Positions 1-9,140 are shown, counted from the first letter of the stretch. The stretch: 64,000 bases of DNA from JAPLNB01 sp964451955 (GCA_964451955.1 CAYVKG010000011.1:1-64000), one strand, 5' to 3'. Notes: generated from the letters alone by a model not told the origin. Numbers and translations are program-made.

Positions 1-95
1 ACTATCTGCTAAAAGTAGCCCTCTCTTGAGCTTCCATCAAACGCAATCGCCCTGGAGGGCCACAACTGCGGATTGGTAATGCGGATGACATCCCA

Positions 96-124
96 TTGAC
101 AGCGGACAACCGGACGGGCATAGT
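96..124 (+). promoter_or_regulatory. Predicted sigma-70-type promoter of the first LEPR-XLL gene
   Basis: A perfect -35 hexamer TTGACA (96-101) is followed after exactly 17 bases by CATAGT (119-124), a 4 of 6 match to the -10 consensus. Transcription would begin near 131 and leave a leader of about 60 bases before the ATG at 193. This is a motif match only. Confidence 0.45.
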
Positions 125-192
125 GAGCATGGGCGTGGGGCGGCCGAGGCGGATCGGCTGCCAGGATCAGGCTTCTCGTTCATGGGATTCAC

Positions 193-2736
193 ATGTCAAC
201 ACTCCACGGCCTTCGTCGGCTGTACGAGGCTGTACGTCCGGTCATTGACCATCTTCGTGCCTCTTCTCACACGCCAAGCAAATGTGTGCCCGGAGTTGCC
301 CTGCCTGTCGAGGCTTTGGAGGCTCGCCAGTTACTCACTGCCATTGTCGTGAACGGGACCAGTGGTAACGATACCTACCTGCTACGGAATCACCCCGATA
401 CCGTCAATTATCCCCGCACGATCCAGTTGTTCGCGAACGCCACCGGCACTGGCACGCCGCTTTACCAAATGCCCATCAGCCAAGCCGATTCCATCCAGGT
501 CAACGGCAATGCCGGCGACGATAAGCTCATTGTCGATGTCTCCATCGCCGCTCCATTTCCCAATGGCCTGCTGACGTTCAATGGTAATGGCCAGGGAACC
601 GCTGGCGATATGCTGGAGGTGCGAGGCTGCAACTGGGGCAAAGGATCGTATCGGCCGGGCACCGACGGCAGCGCAACGTTCATCGCATGGCGGAAGACGA
701 TGAACTTGGCCGGGCTGGAGGCAGTGACCGCCAGCGACTTCAGGACGACCGAACTGCTGACCCCCGCCGGCAGCGATCAGATTGTGCTCGATACACCTGC
801 GTCGGGCCAAGGCCGGGTGCGTGACGACCACCCAACACCCGCTTTCGCCCCATTGACGTTCAGCAACACGTCGAGCTTGATCGTGAATGTGGCCTACAGC
901 GATGGCACCAATGCCATCGATGACGCTATCACGATCGGCAACACCGGCGTTGCCTCGGCGGGTCAGTCTGTCTGGCTGCGGGTGGGGGCCGGCAGCAACA
1001 CCGTCAATGTCAACGGCGGCACAACGAACCTGTACACGCAGGTTGCTGCCGACGGAGCCGGGTTCATTGTCGCGAACATCAACAACTCCGCCATCGTCAA
1101 CCTCCCTCGTACCCAATACCTGGCCGAACTCCACATCAACAATACCGCCCAGGTCAAGCTGCTCCCCAACGCCTACAAAATGCTCCTGCTCAATACTCTG
1201 ACCCTTTCGGCTACCGCCAAGCTCGATCTGGCCGACAACGACATGATCGTCTACAGCGGCAACGCCTCCGCCATCACCGCCCTCATCACGAGCGGCTACG
1301 CCAATGGTACTTGGACGGGCTACGGCATCACCACCAGCACCTCTGACGACTACACCGCCCTCGGGGTTATCCTCAATCAAGAATCTGTTAATCAAACGCT
1401 CTACGACACTTGGTCTGGAACGCCAGTGGCCTTGACCGATGTCATTGTCCGGTTCTCCTATGTGGGCGATGCGAATCTCGACGGGATCATCGACAGCACC
1501 GATTACTTCCAGATTGACAGTGCGTACGTCAGTCACTTGACTGGCTGGTACAATGGCAATTTCAACTACGACCAAGCCGTCAATGCCGATGACTATTTCT
1601 TGATTGACTCCGGCTGGGTCGCACAGGCGGGTTCCGCTCCGGTGCCCTCAATCTCGACTTCGACGGCGATCAAGACGGGAGATCGGTGTAACCTCACAGC
1701 AGAAGCTCTGCTCAGCCGCGAGGAATGGCAACTGTTTGATGAGTACGGCGACCCGTACGAACACTGGCAGCCCCTGGAGACCCACGATCCTATCAGCTCC
1801 TGGACAATCTATTGGGGCGACGGGGACGCCATGACCGTTGCGGGGCAGACAGTGGCCACCGGGCCGGAATCCGACCGGCAGCCGGGAGACATCCGTCTGA
1901 CAAAATCGACGATCAACCTCACCCATGTCTACGCAGAGCCGGGGAACTACACGGTTACAGTGGCTGCCAAAGGGAGGACGCTGAATTGGTGGGTGGCGAA
2001 CGTTGCAGTGGAGGTGACCAGCGGGGTGGCAGAGTTGCCGATCCGGGGGGCCAGCGGTGCTAACGAGGGGGATGTGTATGCAGTGTACTTGCAGCCAGAT
2101 GAGGCAGGCAGCATAGCTCGGTGGGAAATGGACTGGGGTGATGAGAACGTGGAGACCGTGTGGGGCGACCCACCGTTGGTCAGCCACATTTACACAAAGC
2201 ACAGCGGGGCCGATGGCTATTGGGTAATAGCCAAAGGCTACGATGCGACAGGAGCAGTGGTTGGAGTGGGATGGCTCAATGTGGCCATAGCAAACGTCGC
2301 CCCAACGGTCGTGTTGAGTGGGGCAGACACCTTTGGCCCCGTCGGTGCGTATTACCTGAATTTGTCCGCAACTGATCCCGGCAGTGATCCGCTCACATGG
2401 AGCATTGACTGGGGCGATAGCAGTCTCCCGGCGACGGGCACTGGCTCCGTGGCGGCACCGTGGCACCTGTACACCACTGGCGATTCCCACACCATCTCTG
2501 TGACAACCAGCGATGGACAGAACAGCACAACCACAACCAAGACCATCAGCAAATCGACAGGCCAGGGAATATACAGCACGCTGGTAACTGAAGGCGGCAC
2601 CCTGGAGAAGCAGGGCGGATTCACTCCTGTCGAATCGGTCATACGAGACGACTTGGCACCAAACTGGCCATGGCCTTTCTTGAGTAAGTACGTGGTAGTG
2701 ACTGATCCCGTACAGGCAATCAAGCAGTATGTGTAG
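193..2736 (+). CDS. LEPR-XLL extracellular protein with dockerin-like and PKD domains (first part, ends at in-frame TAG)
   Basis: The protein begins with a basic leader and the LEPR-XLL signature VEALEARQLLTA (residues 39-50), which marks surface or secreted proteins in planctomycetes. A beta-rich region follows, with one RTX-like stretch (GTSGNDTYLL, about 55). A paired EF-hand/dockerin-like segment lies at about 424-477 (GDANLDGIIDSTDYF and NFNYDQAVNADDYF). After that come three PKD-like folds, each with a WGD core (about 537, 643 and 740). In the giant protein at 19576 the same dockerin segment sits at the C-terminus; here it is internal. The frame ends at TAG 2734-2736 but stays open beyond it, so this is probably the N-terminal portion of a longer, interrupted protein. 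No strong ribosome site precedes ATG 193. Confidence 0.8.
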   Translation: MSTLHGLRRLYEAVRPVIDHLRASSHTPSKCVPGVALPVEALEARQLLTAIVVNGTSGNDTYLLRNHPDTVNYPRTIQLFANATGTGTPLYQMPISQADSIQVNGNAGDDKLIVDVSIAAPFPNGLLTFNGNGQGTAGDMLEVRGCNWGKGSYRPGTDGSATFIAWRKTMNLAGLEAVTASDFRTTELLTPAGSDQIVLDTPASGQGRVRDDHPTPAFAPLTFSNTSSLIVNVAYSDGTNAIDDAITIGNTGVASAGQSVWLRVGAGSNTVNVNGGTTNLYTQVAADGAGFIVANINNSAIVNLPRTQYLAELHINNTAQVKLLPNAYKMLLLNTLTLSATAKLDLADNDMIVYSGNASAITALITSGYANGTWTGYGITTSTSDDYTALGVILNQESVNQTLYDTWSGTPVALTDVIVRFSYVGDANLDGIIDSTDYFQIDSAYVSHLTGWYNGNFNYDQAVNADDYFLIDSGWVAQAGSAPVPSISTSTAIKTGDRCNLTAEALLSREEWQLFDEYGDPYEHWQPLETHDPISSWTIYWGDGDAMTVAGQTVATGPESDRQPGDIRLTKSTINLTHVYAEPGNYTVTVAAKGRTLNWWVANVAVEVTSGVAELPIRGASGANEGDVYAVYLQPDEAGSIARWEMDWGDENVETVWGDPPLVSHIYTKHSGADGYWVIAKGYDATGAVVGVGWLNVAIANVAPTVVLSGADTFGPVGAYYLNLSATDPGSDPLTWSIDWGDSSLPATGTGSVAAPWHLYTTGDSHTISVTTSDGQNSTTTTKTISKSTGQGIYSTLVTEGGTLEKQGGFTPVESVIRDDLAPNWPWPFLSKYVVVTDPVQAIKQYV

Positions 2737-2796
2737 GGCCAGTGCAACTGCCCCGAATCAGGTATCACGTATTTCCCGAACGACAACGATTTCGAC

Positions 2797-4749
2797 GTGG
2801 TACTGCCGCCGCCCAGTGCGGCTCAGCATTTGGGGTATGCGGACATCAAGTGCAAAGGATCGGGTACGCTGTGGAGTGTCGGCTTTGGGCCGGCACAGGT
2901 GCAGATCAGCCCTGCACGCCAGCGGGTGAGCGATGGCGTGGCCGCGAACCAGACGTACGCGGCTGAGGGCGATACCGGCGAATACGAAGCGGGCTTCTGG
3001 GTCTACCTCATGTCCGACACTTCGACGCCCCTGCCAGGGTCGGTGACGGTGAGCCTATCGGTAAGCGGTACAGCACGAGCAGGCGAAGACTACACGCCAC
3101 TGCCCTCCAGCGTAACGCTGTCACAGGATCAGTCGGCCGTGTGGATTCCACTCCATGTGGTCGAGGACAGCGTGCCGGAGTGGACCGAGGACGTGGTGGT
3201 AACAATCATGGCGGACCACGCTGTCCTGCGTGGCTCGGGACAGGCGACGATGGAAATTGTAGATGATGATTTGCAGTTGGCGATGCCGGGGGGCATTTTG
3301 GAGGCCAACTTTGATGACGATAATGAGAACAATGTGCTGGACTACCATGAATCCGGAACTGACGGGCAGGAGGACGACCTCTTCGCGGTGACTCTGGTGT
3401 TCCCAACGGATATTAAGTACGGGGCAACCATCTCCCTGTCCGCCCCGGCCAGCTTGGTCACGATCTGGTCCAGCCCTCAAAAAGGCCGCGAACTCATCGG
3501 CCCCAACGCCGGCAACTACGCCAACTGGACCATGGGCCAAGATCAGGTTCCCTCAACCGTCTGGCTCGAAGTCACCCACGGCAGCACCAGCGAAGGCGAC
3601 ATTGGCCTTGTGCTGACAGCTTACGACGGATCGGCCACGTCCAGCCCGGTGCATCCCACATCAACGCAAGCAATCCGCAGCGGCACCGGAGAAGGCGTCC
3701 GATTCCTCTGGACAAACCCCGAGACTGGCGAGGTCATCGAAGCGGGTGCGAAGATGCCGGCCGTGCTCGTGGGACACCGGATTCGAGTTGAGACAGATGT
3801 TCAAGCTCCAGTTGAGCCAGAGTCGCTTTCATTCCACTGGGGCGTTACGGGGAAGACGTTCCAGAATTGGAGTGCAACGAATACATCTGCCGAACTCACC
3901 CCGTTTGACGAAGCATATCGTGATGGACCCGGTGTCGTCTACTCTTATGCATCGCCCGGCACCAGCACTATCTCATGTGAGGTGCAGGCTAATGGCCGGA
4001 TCATACCGACAACGCCATTCGACGTTAATGTAAGAACCCCAACGAGCCAATTGGACGTAACCACCTTCGGTAACCCCGCTGTGGTTGATGCGGACGCAAA
4101 CGATCTCATTAGATTCCCTTGGCTCGGTTTCTACGGCCCAGTCCAGCAGAATGGACGCAGGGAGTCTGGGGTTGAGTTCAGAGGCAGCGTTGACGTACCC
4201 AACGAGTTTGCCCCAGGAAGTTGGGGCTTCGTTCAACTCGTTTCCGGCGACATTTGGGGCTTGTACCAGGACTCAAACGGAGCCGACCACATCCGACGGT
4301 CAGCATGGAGCACGCTAACGGCACCTGTCCTTGACAACAAGTTCCTGTATGGCCCAATGTACGATTATGAAGGATTCGTAGCAGACACTTCGCCAACCAA
4401 CTCGAAACCACGGTTTACGAATGATACGCCGAAAGTGCGGTTGGCGAACGAGGTCACGGACATTGGCCTGTTGCGATGCACAGAGATGCTGGATTACGGC
4501 GATTTCACTATGTACCTGATGTTCAAACCAAATGGCGAAGGGAGCCAATGGGTGCCGTTGAGGAAACTGCATTGGTGGTGGCGAGGCAAGGCTATCTGGA
4601 CTGGAAATGGATTCGTCTTCCAACTCTCACCTCCCCCTGTGTCGGACCAGGGAAAAGACGCTCCTGTGGATACGACGGATCACCCAGTGTGGAATCAGAA
4701 TTCCAATCAAATCATTGCTCAACCTTGGACGGATGAATTTTATGGCTAA
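2797..4749 (+). CDS. C-terminal half of the stop-interrupted LEPR-XLL protein, with Calx-beta domain
   Basis: The frame is the same as that of the 193 gene. It is open from 2737, directly after TAG 2734-2736, through to TAA 4749. The listed start is the first GTG (2797), but it has no ribosome binding site, and coding character begins before it (NDNDFDVVLPPP). A Calx-beta domain spans about 2920-3270: an E-G-D-T-G opening, GTARAGEDYTPLPSSVTL and a terminal EIVDDD. The rest is a beta-rich region ending in a Trp-rich tail (LHWWWRGKAIW). It has no signal peptide of its own, so independent function is unlikely. It is either translated by readthrough of the TAG or is the dead end of a recently broken gene. 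Confidence 0.6.
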   Translation: MVLPPPSAAQHLGYADIKCKGSGTLWSVGFGPAQVQISPARQRVSDGVAANQTYAAEGDTGEYEAGFWVYLMSDTSTPLPGSVTVSLSVSGTARAGEDYTPLPSSVTLSQDQSAVWIPLHVVEDSVPEWTEDVVVTIMADHAVLRGSGQATMEIVDDDLQLAMPGGILEANFDDDNENNVLDYHESGTDGQEDDLFAVTLVFPTDIKYGATISLSAPASLVTIWSSPQKGRELIGPNAGNYANWTMGQDQVPSTVWLEVTHGSTSEGDIGLVLTAYDGSATSSPVHPTSTQAIRSGTGEGVRFLWTNPETGEVIEAGAKMPAVLVGHRIRVETDVQAPVEPESLSFHWGVTGKTFQNWSATNTSAELTPFDEAYRDGPGVVYSYASPGTSTISCEVQANGRIIPTTPFDVNVRTPTSQLDVTTFGNPAVVDADANDLIRFPWLGFYGPVQQNGRRESGVEFRGSVDVPNEFAPGSWGFVQLVSGDIWGLYQDSNGADHIRRSAWSTLTAPVLDNKFLYGPMYDYEGFVADTSPTNSKPRFTNDTPKVRLANEVTDIGLLRCTEMLDYGDFTMYLMFKPNGEGSQWVPLRKLHWWWRGKAIWTGNGFVFQLSPPPVSDQGKDAPVDTTDHPVWNQNSNQIIAQPWTDEFYG

Positions 4750-5323
4750 AACATGTGTAGCAAGAATATTGCTGTCGGCCTTGTTATGGCTTGGAGCCTG
4801 TGCCGAGCGGCCTAGCCACCGCCGGGACGATTTGACGGTAGCGTCTCAGGAGGCGGGGGCCATGGCCGAACCTGCCCCTATCAAGGAGAATGGGCAGCAC
4901 AGCAGGAAGATTGCTCGTGGCGATCTGAGTTTCAGCTCCTCAATAGCCGCAGTCGCCACTTTCGGCCGGACGATCCCAGCAACGGTTACGTTGAAGAATA
5001 CCGGCAAAGAGAAGATTCGTTTCGGTTATCATCTTCCACCCGAGAACCAGAATTTCGAGGTCAACGTTCTCGACGGTGCCGGACAGGACGTGCCGCTGAC
5101 CGACTACGGCCGGCGTTTGTTACGCCCCAATACATGGAGCGGGGTCACCCTCCCCATCCTCTCACCGGGCCAAGACCTTACGGCAAGGTATGACCTTCAG
5201 GAGCTTTTTCAGCTACAAACACCGGGCACCTACTGCTTCGTCACGTCGTGCGTACTCGACGCATCAGTGTCAAAGCCCCAAGTAACCATCATAAGGCTCC
5301 CTTTTAGGATTCAGGGGCCATGA
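4733..5323 (+). CDS. Putative lipoprotein with an Ig-like/beta-sandwich domain
   Basis: The product is 196 residues. The start at 4733 (MNFMAKTCVARIL) is preceded by GGACGG, and ATG 4742 is the alternative; both overlap the end of the upstream frame (4749), which suggests translational coupling. A short hydrophobic leader ends in the lipobox LGAC, so the protein is probably lipid-anchored after cleavage by signal peptidase II. The mature part has features of proteins that score for Ig-like folds: VTLKNTGKEKIRFGYHL, then a C-terminal beta segment ending in LPFRIQG. I do not recognise a specific function. Its position suggests it works with, or was carried along with, the large surface protein upstream. 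Confidence 0.65.
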   Translation: MNFMAKTCVARILLSALLWLGACAERPSHRRDDLTVASQEAGAMAEPAPIKENGQHSRKIARGDLSFSSSIAAVATFGRTIPATVTLKNTGKEKIRFGYHLPPENQNFEVNVLDGAGQDVPLTDYGRRLLRPNTWSGVTLPILSPGQDLTARYDLQELFQLQTPGTYCFVTSCVLDASVSKPQVTIIRLPFRIQGP

Positions 5324-5410
5324 GCATCTTCCGTGAGCGATGGATGAACTACACCTGCGGATCGCTCGCGGGTTGGCGCTGCTTCCAGGCGTCCGGCCAC
5401 GAATCCCGTC

Positions 5411-5977
5411 GTGCCGGGGCCGCAGACGCCCCTTGGGGCGGTCCTTGCGTATGGAATGGCGTGGGTGGACGCGGATACCCGGTCGGTGCGGTCAATGCTC
5501 TGCGACGAGACTCCCGAACAGCAACGCGTCGCCGACGCGTTCGTGCGGTTTGTTCAGGCCGCCGACAAGATGGAGAAAGCCGTCAATTGGAAGTTGCGCC
5601 CCGTCGGTGCGAGGCGCATCTTTCGGGCGCTGGATCCGACCTTCACGAACTGGGGCGCCCGCCTGATCCTACGGGACCTGGATGCCCCCGACAGCAAGCC
5701 TCGGGTGCAGATCGATGGATCTCGCGCCATGATCACGGTCGATCAAATTGGACCGGTGCGGTTGCGCAAACAAGGCGAGCAATGGCGAGTCGTCCTGCCG
5801 CTGGGGGAACAAGACGGAGATGCGGCCAAGCTCTACGAGGAGTTGACAAGCCGTCATGAGCAGGTTGCGCGCGAGACCACCGCTGGCAAGCACGCTACGC
5901 CAGAAGAGGCGGCGAAAGCCTTCATGGCAGGGTTGGCCGCCCGTGAACCGAAGCAGACCGTACCTAGCGGACCATGA
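5411..5977 (+). CDS. Uncharacterised protein, start uncertain
   Basis: The product is about 188 residues when begun at GTG 5411. The central and C-terminal part looks like a real protein, with alternating helices and a beta strand pair (RAMITVDQIGPVRLRKQGEQ, then WRVVLPLGEQ) that resembles small NTF2-like periplasmic domains. The family is not identified. The N-terminus is unclear. In frame 3 the ATG at 5340 opens with MDELHLRIARGLALL, which could be the front of a signal peptide, and joining it to frame 2 would need a one-base shift near 5385. A sequencing error, a real frameshift or the late GTG start are all possible. Confidence 0.5.
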   Translation: MPGPQTPLGAVLAYGMAWVDADTRSVRSMLCDETPEQQRVADAFVRFVQAADKMEKAVNWKLRPVGARRIFRALDPTFTNWGARLILRDLDAPDSKPRVQIDGSRAMITVDQIGPVRLRKQGEQWRVVLPLGEQDGDAAKLYEELTSRHEQVARETTAGKHATPEEAAKAFMAGLAAREPKQTVPSGP

Positions 5978-6326
5978 AGGTTAAAAGTGGCGGCATCCAC
6001 AAAGTACAGGTCTACAAGAGTGGGGGGTAGGGGCCGTAACGGCCCCGCCCCGCTGGGACGCAGGCCAGTACGTAGTGCGGCGTTTCGACCTCAGCAAGCG
6101 TCCCCGCACCCTTTGGCAGCCGCCACCGACTGTGCCTACCGTTGGCGCGCGAACGCCTGTGGCACGCTGTTGTCTTCCGGCACTCGCCTTGCCGGCATTG
6201 GGGTCAGTCCCCGCGCCACATCTCGACTCTACCTCCCCCATCCCCGCTAATCACAAAGAGAAACCTACCAAAGGCAATCGGCCGCTGACAACAGACAACT
6301 GACGACCCGCCACCAGCGACCCTCCA
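5978..6326. other. Intergenic stretch without a supported gene
   Basis: Several short overlapping frames occur on both strands, but none has a ribosome site, domain or consistent coding character. Two converging transcription units end here. No clear terminator hairpin with a T-tract was seen. Confidence 0.4.
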
Positions 6327-6863
6327 CTAATCCTCTTCCACATACTCCAGCACCGGAATGCTCACCCCCCTCGGCGTCGGCGCCGCCCCCGGAATCTCCA
6401 CCACCGGCACGTCATCCAAAACCCTTACCATTGCGATCTCATCGCATCCTTCCCGCTTCGGGCATCGCACACAGTCGCTCCACACCTTCAGCGGCAGCGA
6501 GTCCTTTTCGACCACCACAAACCCCAGCCGCTCAAAGAACCGCTGCTCGTACGTCAGCGCCATGATCTTCCGGATATGCAGCCGCCGTGCCTCGCTAACC
6601 GCCCATTCCACCAATTGGCGACCAATTCCCCTCCCGTGGTGTCCCCCATCCACCGCCAGCGACCGCACCTCCGCAAGATCCGCCCAGATGATCGTCAAGG
6701 CCACGCACCCAACGATCTTCCCCTCTTCCTCCGCTACCGCAAAGTCACGCAAATTCTCGTAGATCTGCGCCAGGCTCTTGAACAACATCTTCCCAAACTC
6801 CGCGTGGCTGTTGATAATCGCCTGGATCCGCGGAACCTCATAAACAGTCGCTGCTCGTATCAT
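6327..6863 (-). CDS. GNAT-family N-acetyltransferase, short ArgA-like
   Basis: The product is 178 residues. The GNAT acetyl-CoA site is visible as VRSLAVDGGHHGRGIGRQLV (about 67-86), followed by FFERLGF. The C-terminal Cys cluster DCVRCPKREGCDEIAM is typical of the stand-alone short N-acetylglutamate synthase-like enzymes that serve arginine biosynthesis in several phyla. The likely reaction is transfer of acetyl from acetyl-CoA to L-glutamate or a similar amino acid in the cytoplasm. The leader contains a perfect AAGGAGGT but 13 bases from the ATG, which is unusually far. No other arginine genes are nearby, so the substrate remains inference; the GNAT fold itself is clear. Confidence 0.8.
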   Translation of the reverse strand: MIRAATVYEVPRIQAIINSHAEFGKMLFKSLAQIYENLRDFAVAEEEGKIVGCVALTIIWADLAEVRSLAVDGGHHGRGIGRQLVEWAVSEARRLHIRKIMALTYEQRFFERLGFVVVEKDSLPLKVWSDCVRCPKREGCDEIAMVRVLDDVPVVEIPGAAPTPRGVSIPVLEYVEED

Positions 6864-6994
6864 TGAATGACTTGTGACCTCCTTCCGGAAAACCCAATCA
6901 TATCACATACGCAAGAAAGCACGCTGCGGTTTGACGGCTGTTCGACCTTCGCACGCCGCCAACCACTTCGTGACTTTGCGCCTTCGTGGTGGTC

Positions 6995-7450
6995 CTAGGC
7001 CACCTCAAACACAAACTCCACCTCCACACTCGCATCCAGCGGCAAGGTATTCGTCCCCACCGCCGCCCTTACGTGCTTCCCGCTGTCCCCGAACAGCTCC
7101 AACAGCAATTCGCTCGCCCCGTTTGCCACCGCCGGCTGCTGCGTGAACCCGACATCCGAGCTCACAAACGCCCCCACACGCACCACGCCCTTCAAATGAT
7201 CCACCTTCCCTTCGATCGCCTTCACCGCTCCCAGCGCGTTGATCACGCACTGCCGCGCCGCCGCCTTCGCCGACTCCACCGTGCACCTCGACGGCACCTG
7301 CCCCGTCGCCATCAGTCTCCCCTCCTTCATCGGCAACTGCCCCGACACAAACACCAGGTTCCCCACCCGCTTGGCCGGCACATAAGCCCCAAATGGCCCG
7401 GATACCCCGGGTACCTCAATCCCCAACTCCGCCAATCGCTGACTCAGCAT
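6995..7450 (-). CDS. RidA/YjgF-family enamine/imine deaminase
   Basis: The product is 151 residues. Family features are the early GPFGAYVPAKRVGNLVFVSG strand, the glycine-rich core and the RAAVGTNTLPLDASVEVE segment near the C-terminus, where the conserved Arg and Glu line the active site of RidA proteins. These enzymes hydrolyse reactive enamines and imines formed by PLP enzymes. The start is taken as ATG 7450 because GGAGG lies 5 bases before it. The upstream aldehyde dehydrogenase stops only 15 bases away on the same strand, so the two are very likely one operon and the RidA may clear imines in the same catabolic route. Confidence 0.88.
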   Translation of the reverse strand: MLSQRLAELGIEVPGVSGPFGAYVPAKRVGNLVFVSGQLPMKEGRLMATGQVPSRCTVESAKAAARQCVINALGAVKAIEGKVDHLKGVVRVGAFVSSDVGFTQQPAVANGASELLLELFGDSGKHVRAAVGTNTLPLDASVEVEFVFEVA

Positions 7451-7465
7451 AGAATCCTCCACGCG

Positions 7466-8917
7466 TCATGCATCAACATACACCGTCTTCACCTGCGTAT
7501 AGAAGTCGATCGCGCTCCTCCCCATCTCCCGGTATCCGCTCGATGAGCACTTGCATCCCCCAAACGGCGCCTGCAACTCCAGACCCGCCGTCGGATTATT
7601 CACATGAACCACTCCCGCTTCAATGCGCCTGGCAAACTCCAGGCTCCTCGCCAGCGATCTCGTCGCCACTCCCGCCGACAACCCAAACTCCACCCCGTTC
7701 GCCACCTCGATCGCCTCATCAAAGTCCTTCACCTTCATCACGCTCAACACCGGCCCGAAGATCTCCTCCTGCGCTACCCGCATCTCCCGTGTCACCCCCG
7801 TCAGCACCGCGGGCGACATGTACCACCCCTCATCGTACAACCCACCGCGCAGCCGCTTGCCCCCAACCGCCGCAAACGCCCCTTCATTTCGCCCGATCTC
7901 GATGTACTTCAGGATATTCTCCAACTGCTTTTCATCAATTACAGGCCCCACCTGCGTCGGGGCATCCAGCGGATCCCCTACCCGAATCTCCGCCGTCTTC
8001 TTCACCAGCCGCTCCATGAACATGTCATGGATCTTCTCCACCACAATTGCTCGCGAGCACGCCGTGCACTTGTGCCCCGATCCCCAGAATGCCCCGATCA
8101 TCACGTCGTTCACCGCCCGATCCAGGTCCGCGTCCTCCAGCACCACGTGTGCGTTCTTACCCCCCAATTCCAGCCCCACCCGGATTAACCGTTCCGCTCC
8201 CTTGCGAATAATCCCCCGCCCGATCTCGTATGACCCCGTAAACGACACCGCCTTTACCCGCGCATCGTCCACTAACGCGTCCCCAACCTCCCGCCCCCCG
8301 CCCGTCACCAGATTAAACACGCCCGCCGGCAACCCCGCCTCCGCCAGGCACTCCGCGAAGATTACCGCCGAAATCGGCGCCAGCGACGCCGGCTTCAAAA
8401 CCACCGCATTCCCGCATACCAGGGCCGGTGCCGCCTTCCACACCGGGATCGCCGACGGAAAATTCCACGGCGTAATCAGCCCCACTACCCCCAACGGCGC
8501 CCGCATCGTGTACAAAAACCTGCCATCCACACCCGACCCCACCGTCTCCCCTCCGATCATCGACCCCTGTGCTGCATAATACTCCAGCAGCCCAACCGAC
8601 CGATCGATCTCACCCCTCGCCTCGAAGATCGGCTTCCCCTCCTCCTTCGACAACATCACCGCCGCCTCGTCCCGCCGTTTCGCGTAGATCTCCGCCGCCT
8701 TCCTCAAAAACGCCCCGCGTTTCACCGGATTCATCCCCGCCCACCCCGCCAGCGCCCCGCTCGCCGCCTCCACCGCTTTGGCAGCATCCGACGCATCCGA
8801 CGCCGCGCATTCCGCCAACAACTCATCTTTATGTGCCGGGTTCCATACCCCAAACACGCGCCCATTCCCCGCCGCCATCCACTTGCCGCCAACGTAGTTT
8901 CCGTAAGACTTGCTCAT
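7466..8917 (-). CDS. NAD(P)-dependent aldehyde dehydrogenase, alpha-ketoglutarate-semialdehyde-like
   Basis: The product is 483 residues from ATG 8917 (MSKSYGNYVGGKW), a normal ALDH length; longer frames add an unrelated tail. Hallmarks are the catalytic Glu in GLELGGKNAHVVLED and the nucleophile Cys in GSGHKCTACSRAIV. The NAD-binding region includes ITPWNFPSAIPVWK and VSFTGSYEIGRG. The C-terminal NNPTAGLELQAPFGGCKCSS resembles the branch that oxidises alpha-ketoglutaric semialdehyde in pentose and sugar-acid pathways; that substrate is an inference from the motif. It is the first gene of a two-gene unit with RidA. A TATAAT box lies only 6 bases before the ATG and no ribosome site is present. 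Confidence 0.88.
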   Translation of the reverse strand: MSKSYGNYVGGKWMAAGNGRVFGVWNPAHKDELLAECAASDASDAAKAVEAASGALAGWAGMNPVKRGAFLRKAAEIYAKRRDEAAVMLSKEEGKPIFEARGEIDRSVGLLEYYAAQGSMIGGETVGSGVDGRFLYTMRAPLGVVGLITPWNFPSAIPVWKAAPALVCGNAVVLKPASLAPISAVIFAECLAEAGLPAGVFNLVTGGGREVGDALVDDARVKAVSFTGSYEIGRGIIRKGAERLIRVGLELGGKNAHVVLEDADLDRAVNDVMIGAFWGSGHKCTACSRAIVVEKIHDMFMERLVKKTAEIRVGDPLDAPTQVGPVIDEKQLENILKYIEIGRNEGAFAAVGGKRLRGGLYDEGWYMSPAVLTGVTREMRVAQEEIFGPVLSVMKVKDFDEAIEVANGVEFGLSAGVATRSLARSLEFARRIEAGVVHVNNPTAGLELQAPFGGCKCSSSGYREMGRSAIDFYTQVKTVYVDA

Positions 8918-8923
8918 GCCACA

Positions 8924-8929
8924 ATTATA
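8924..8929 (-). promoter_or_regulatory. TATAAT -10 box at the start codon of the aldehyde dehydrogenase (possible leaderless mRNA)
   Basis: On the minus strand TATAAT occupies 8929-8924 and the ATG begins at 8917, leaving 6 bases between. With usual promoter geometry the mRNA would begin at or next to the A of the ATG. No Shine-Dalgarno sequence lies in that gap and no good -35 hexamer was found. Confidence 0.35.
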
Positions 8930-9140
8930 AGCCGAGCGGCGCACATGGATAGCACTTGGAGCAGCGTTCCTCTCTTCAACCACGCGAAATAAATGATCGG
9001 ATCGTGACCGTTTCGGCTCGCATACACTCCGCCCGACCTCCAACAATCGCAATGGGCAAATCTTGATTGGAAATCGTCCCTGCCCGCATGGTATCCTCTT
9101 TCCCGTTAATCAATTCAAGCCCCTGACTCAGCGAGGGCCT

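Noticed and set aside
6162..6178. TGGCACG-like sequence considered as a sigma-54 promoter
   Set aside because: Spacing to the following TTG is wrong and no gene starts downstream on that strand.
5981..6302. Overlapping short frames on both strands
   Set aside because: No ribosome site, domain or consistent composition.
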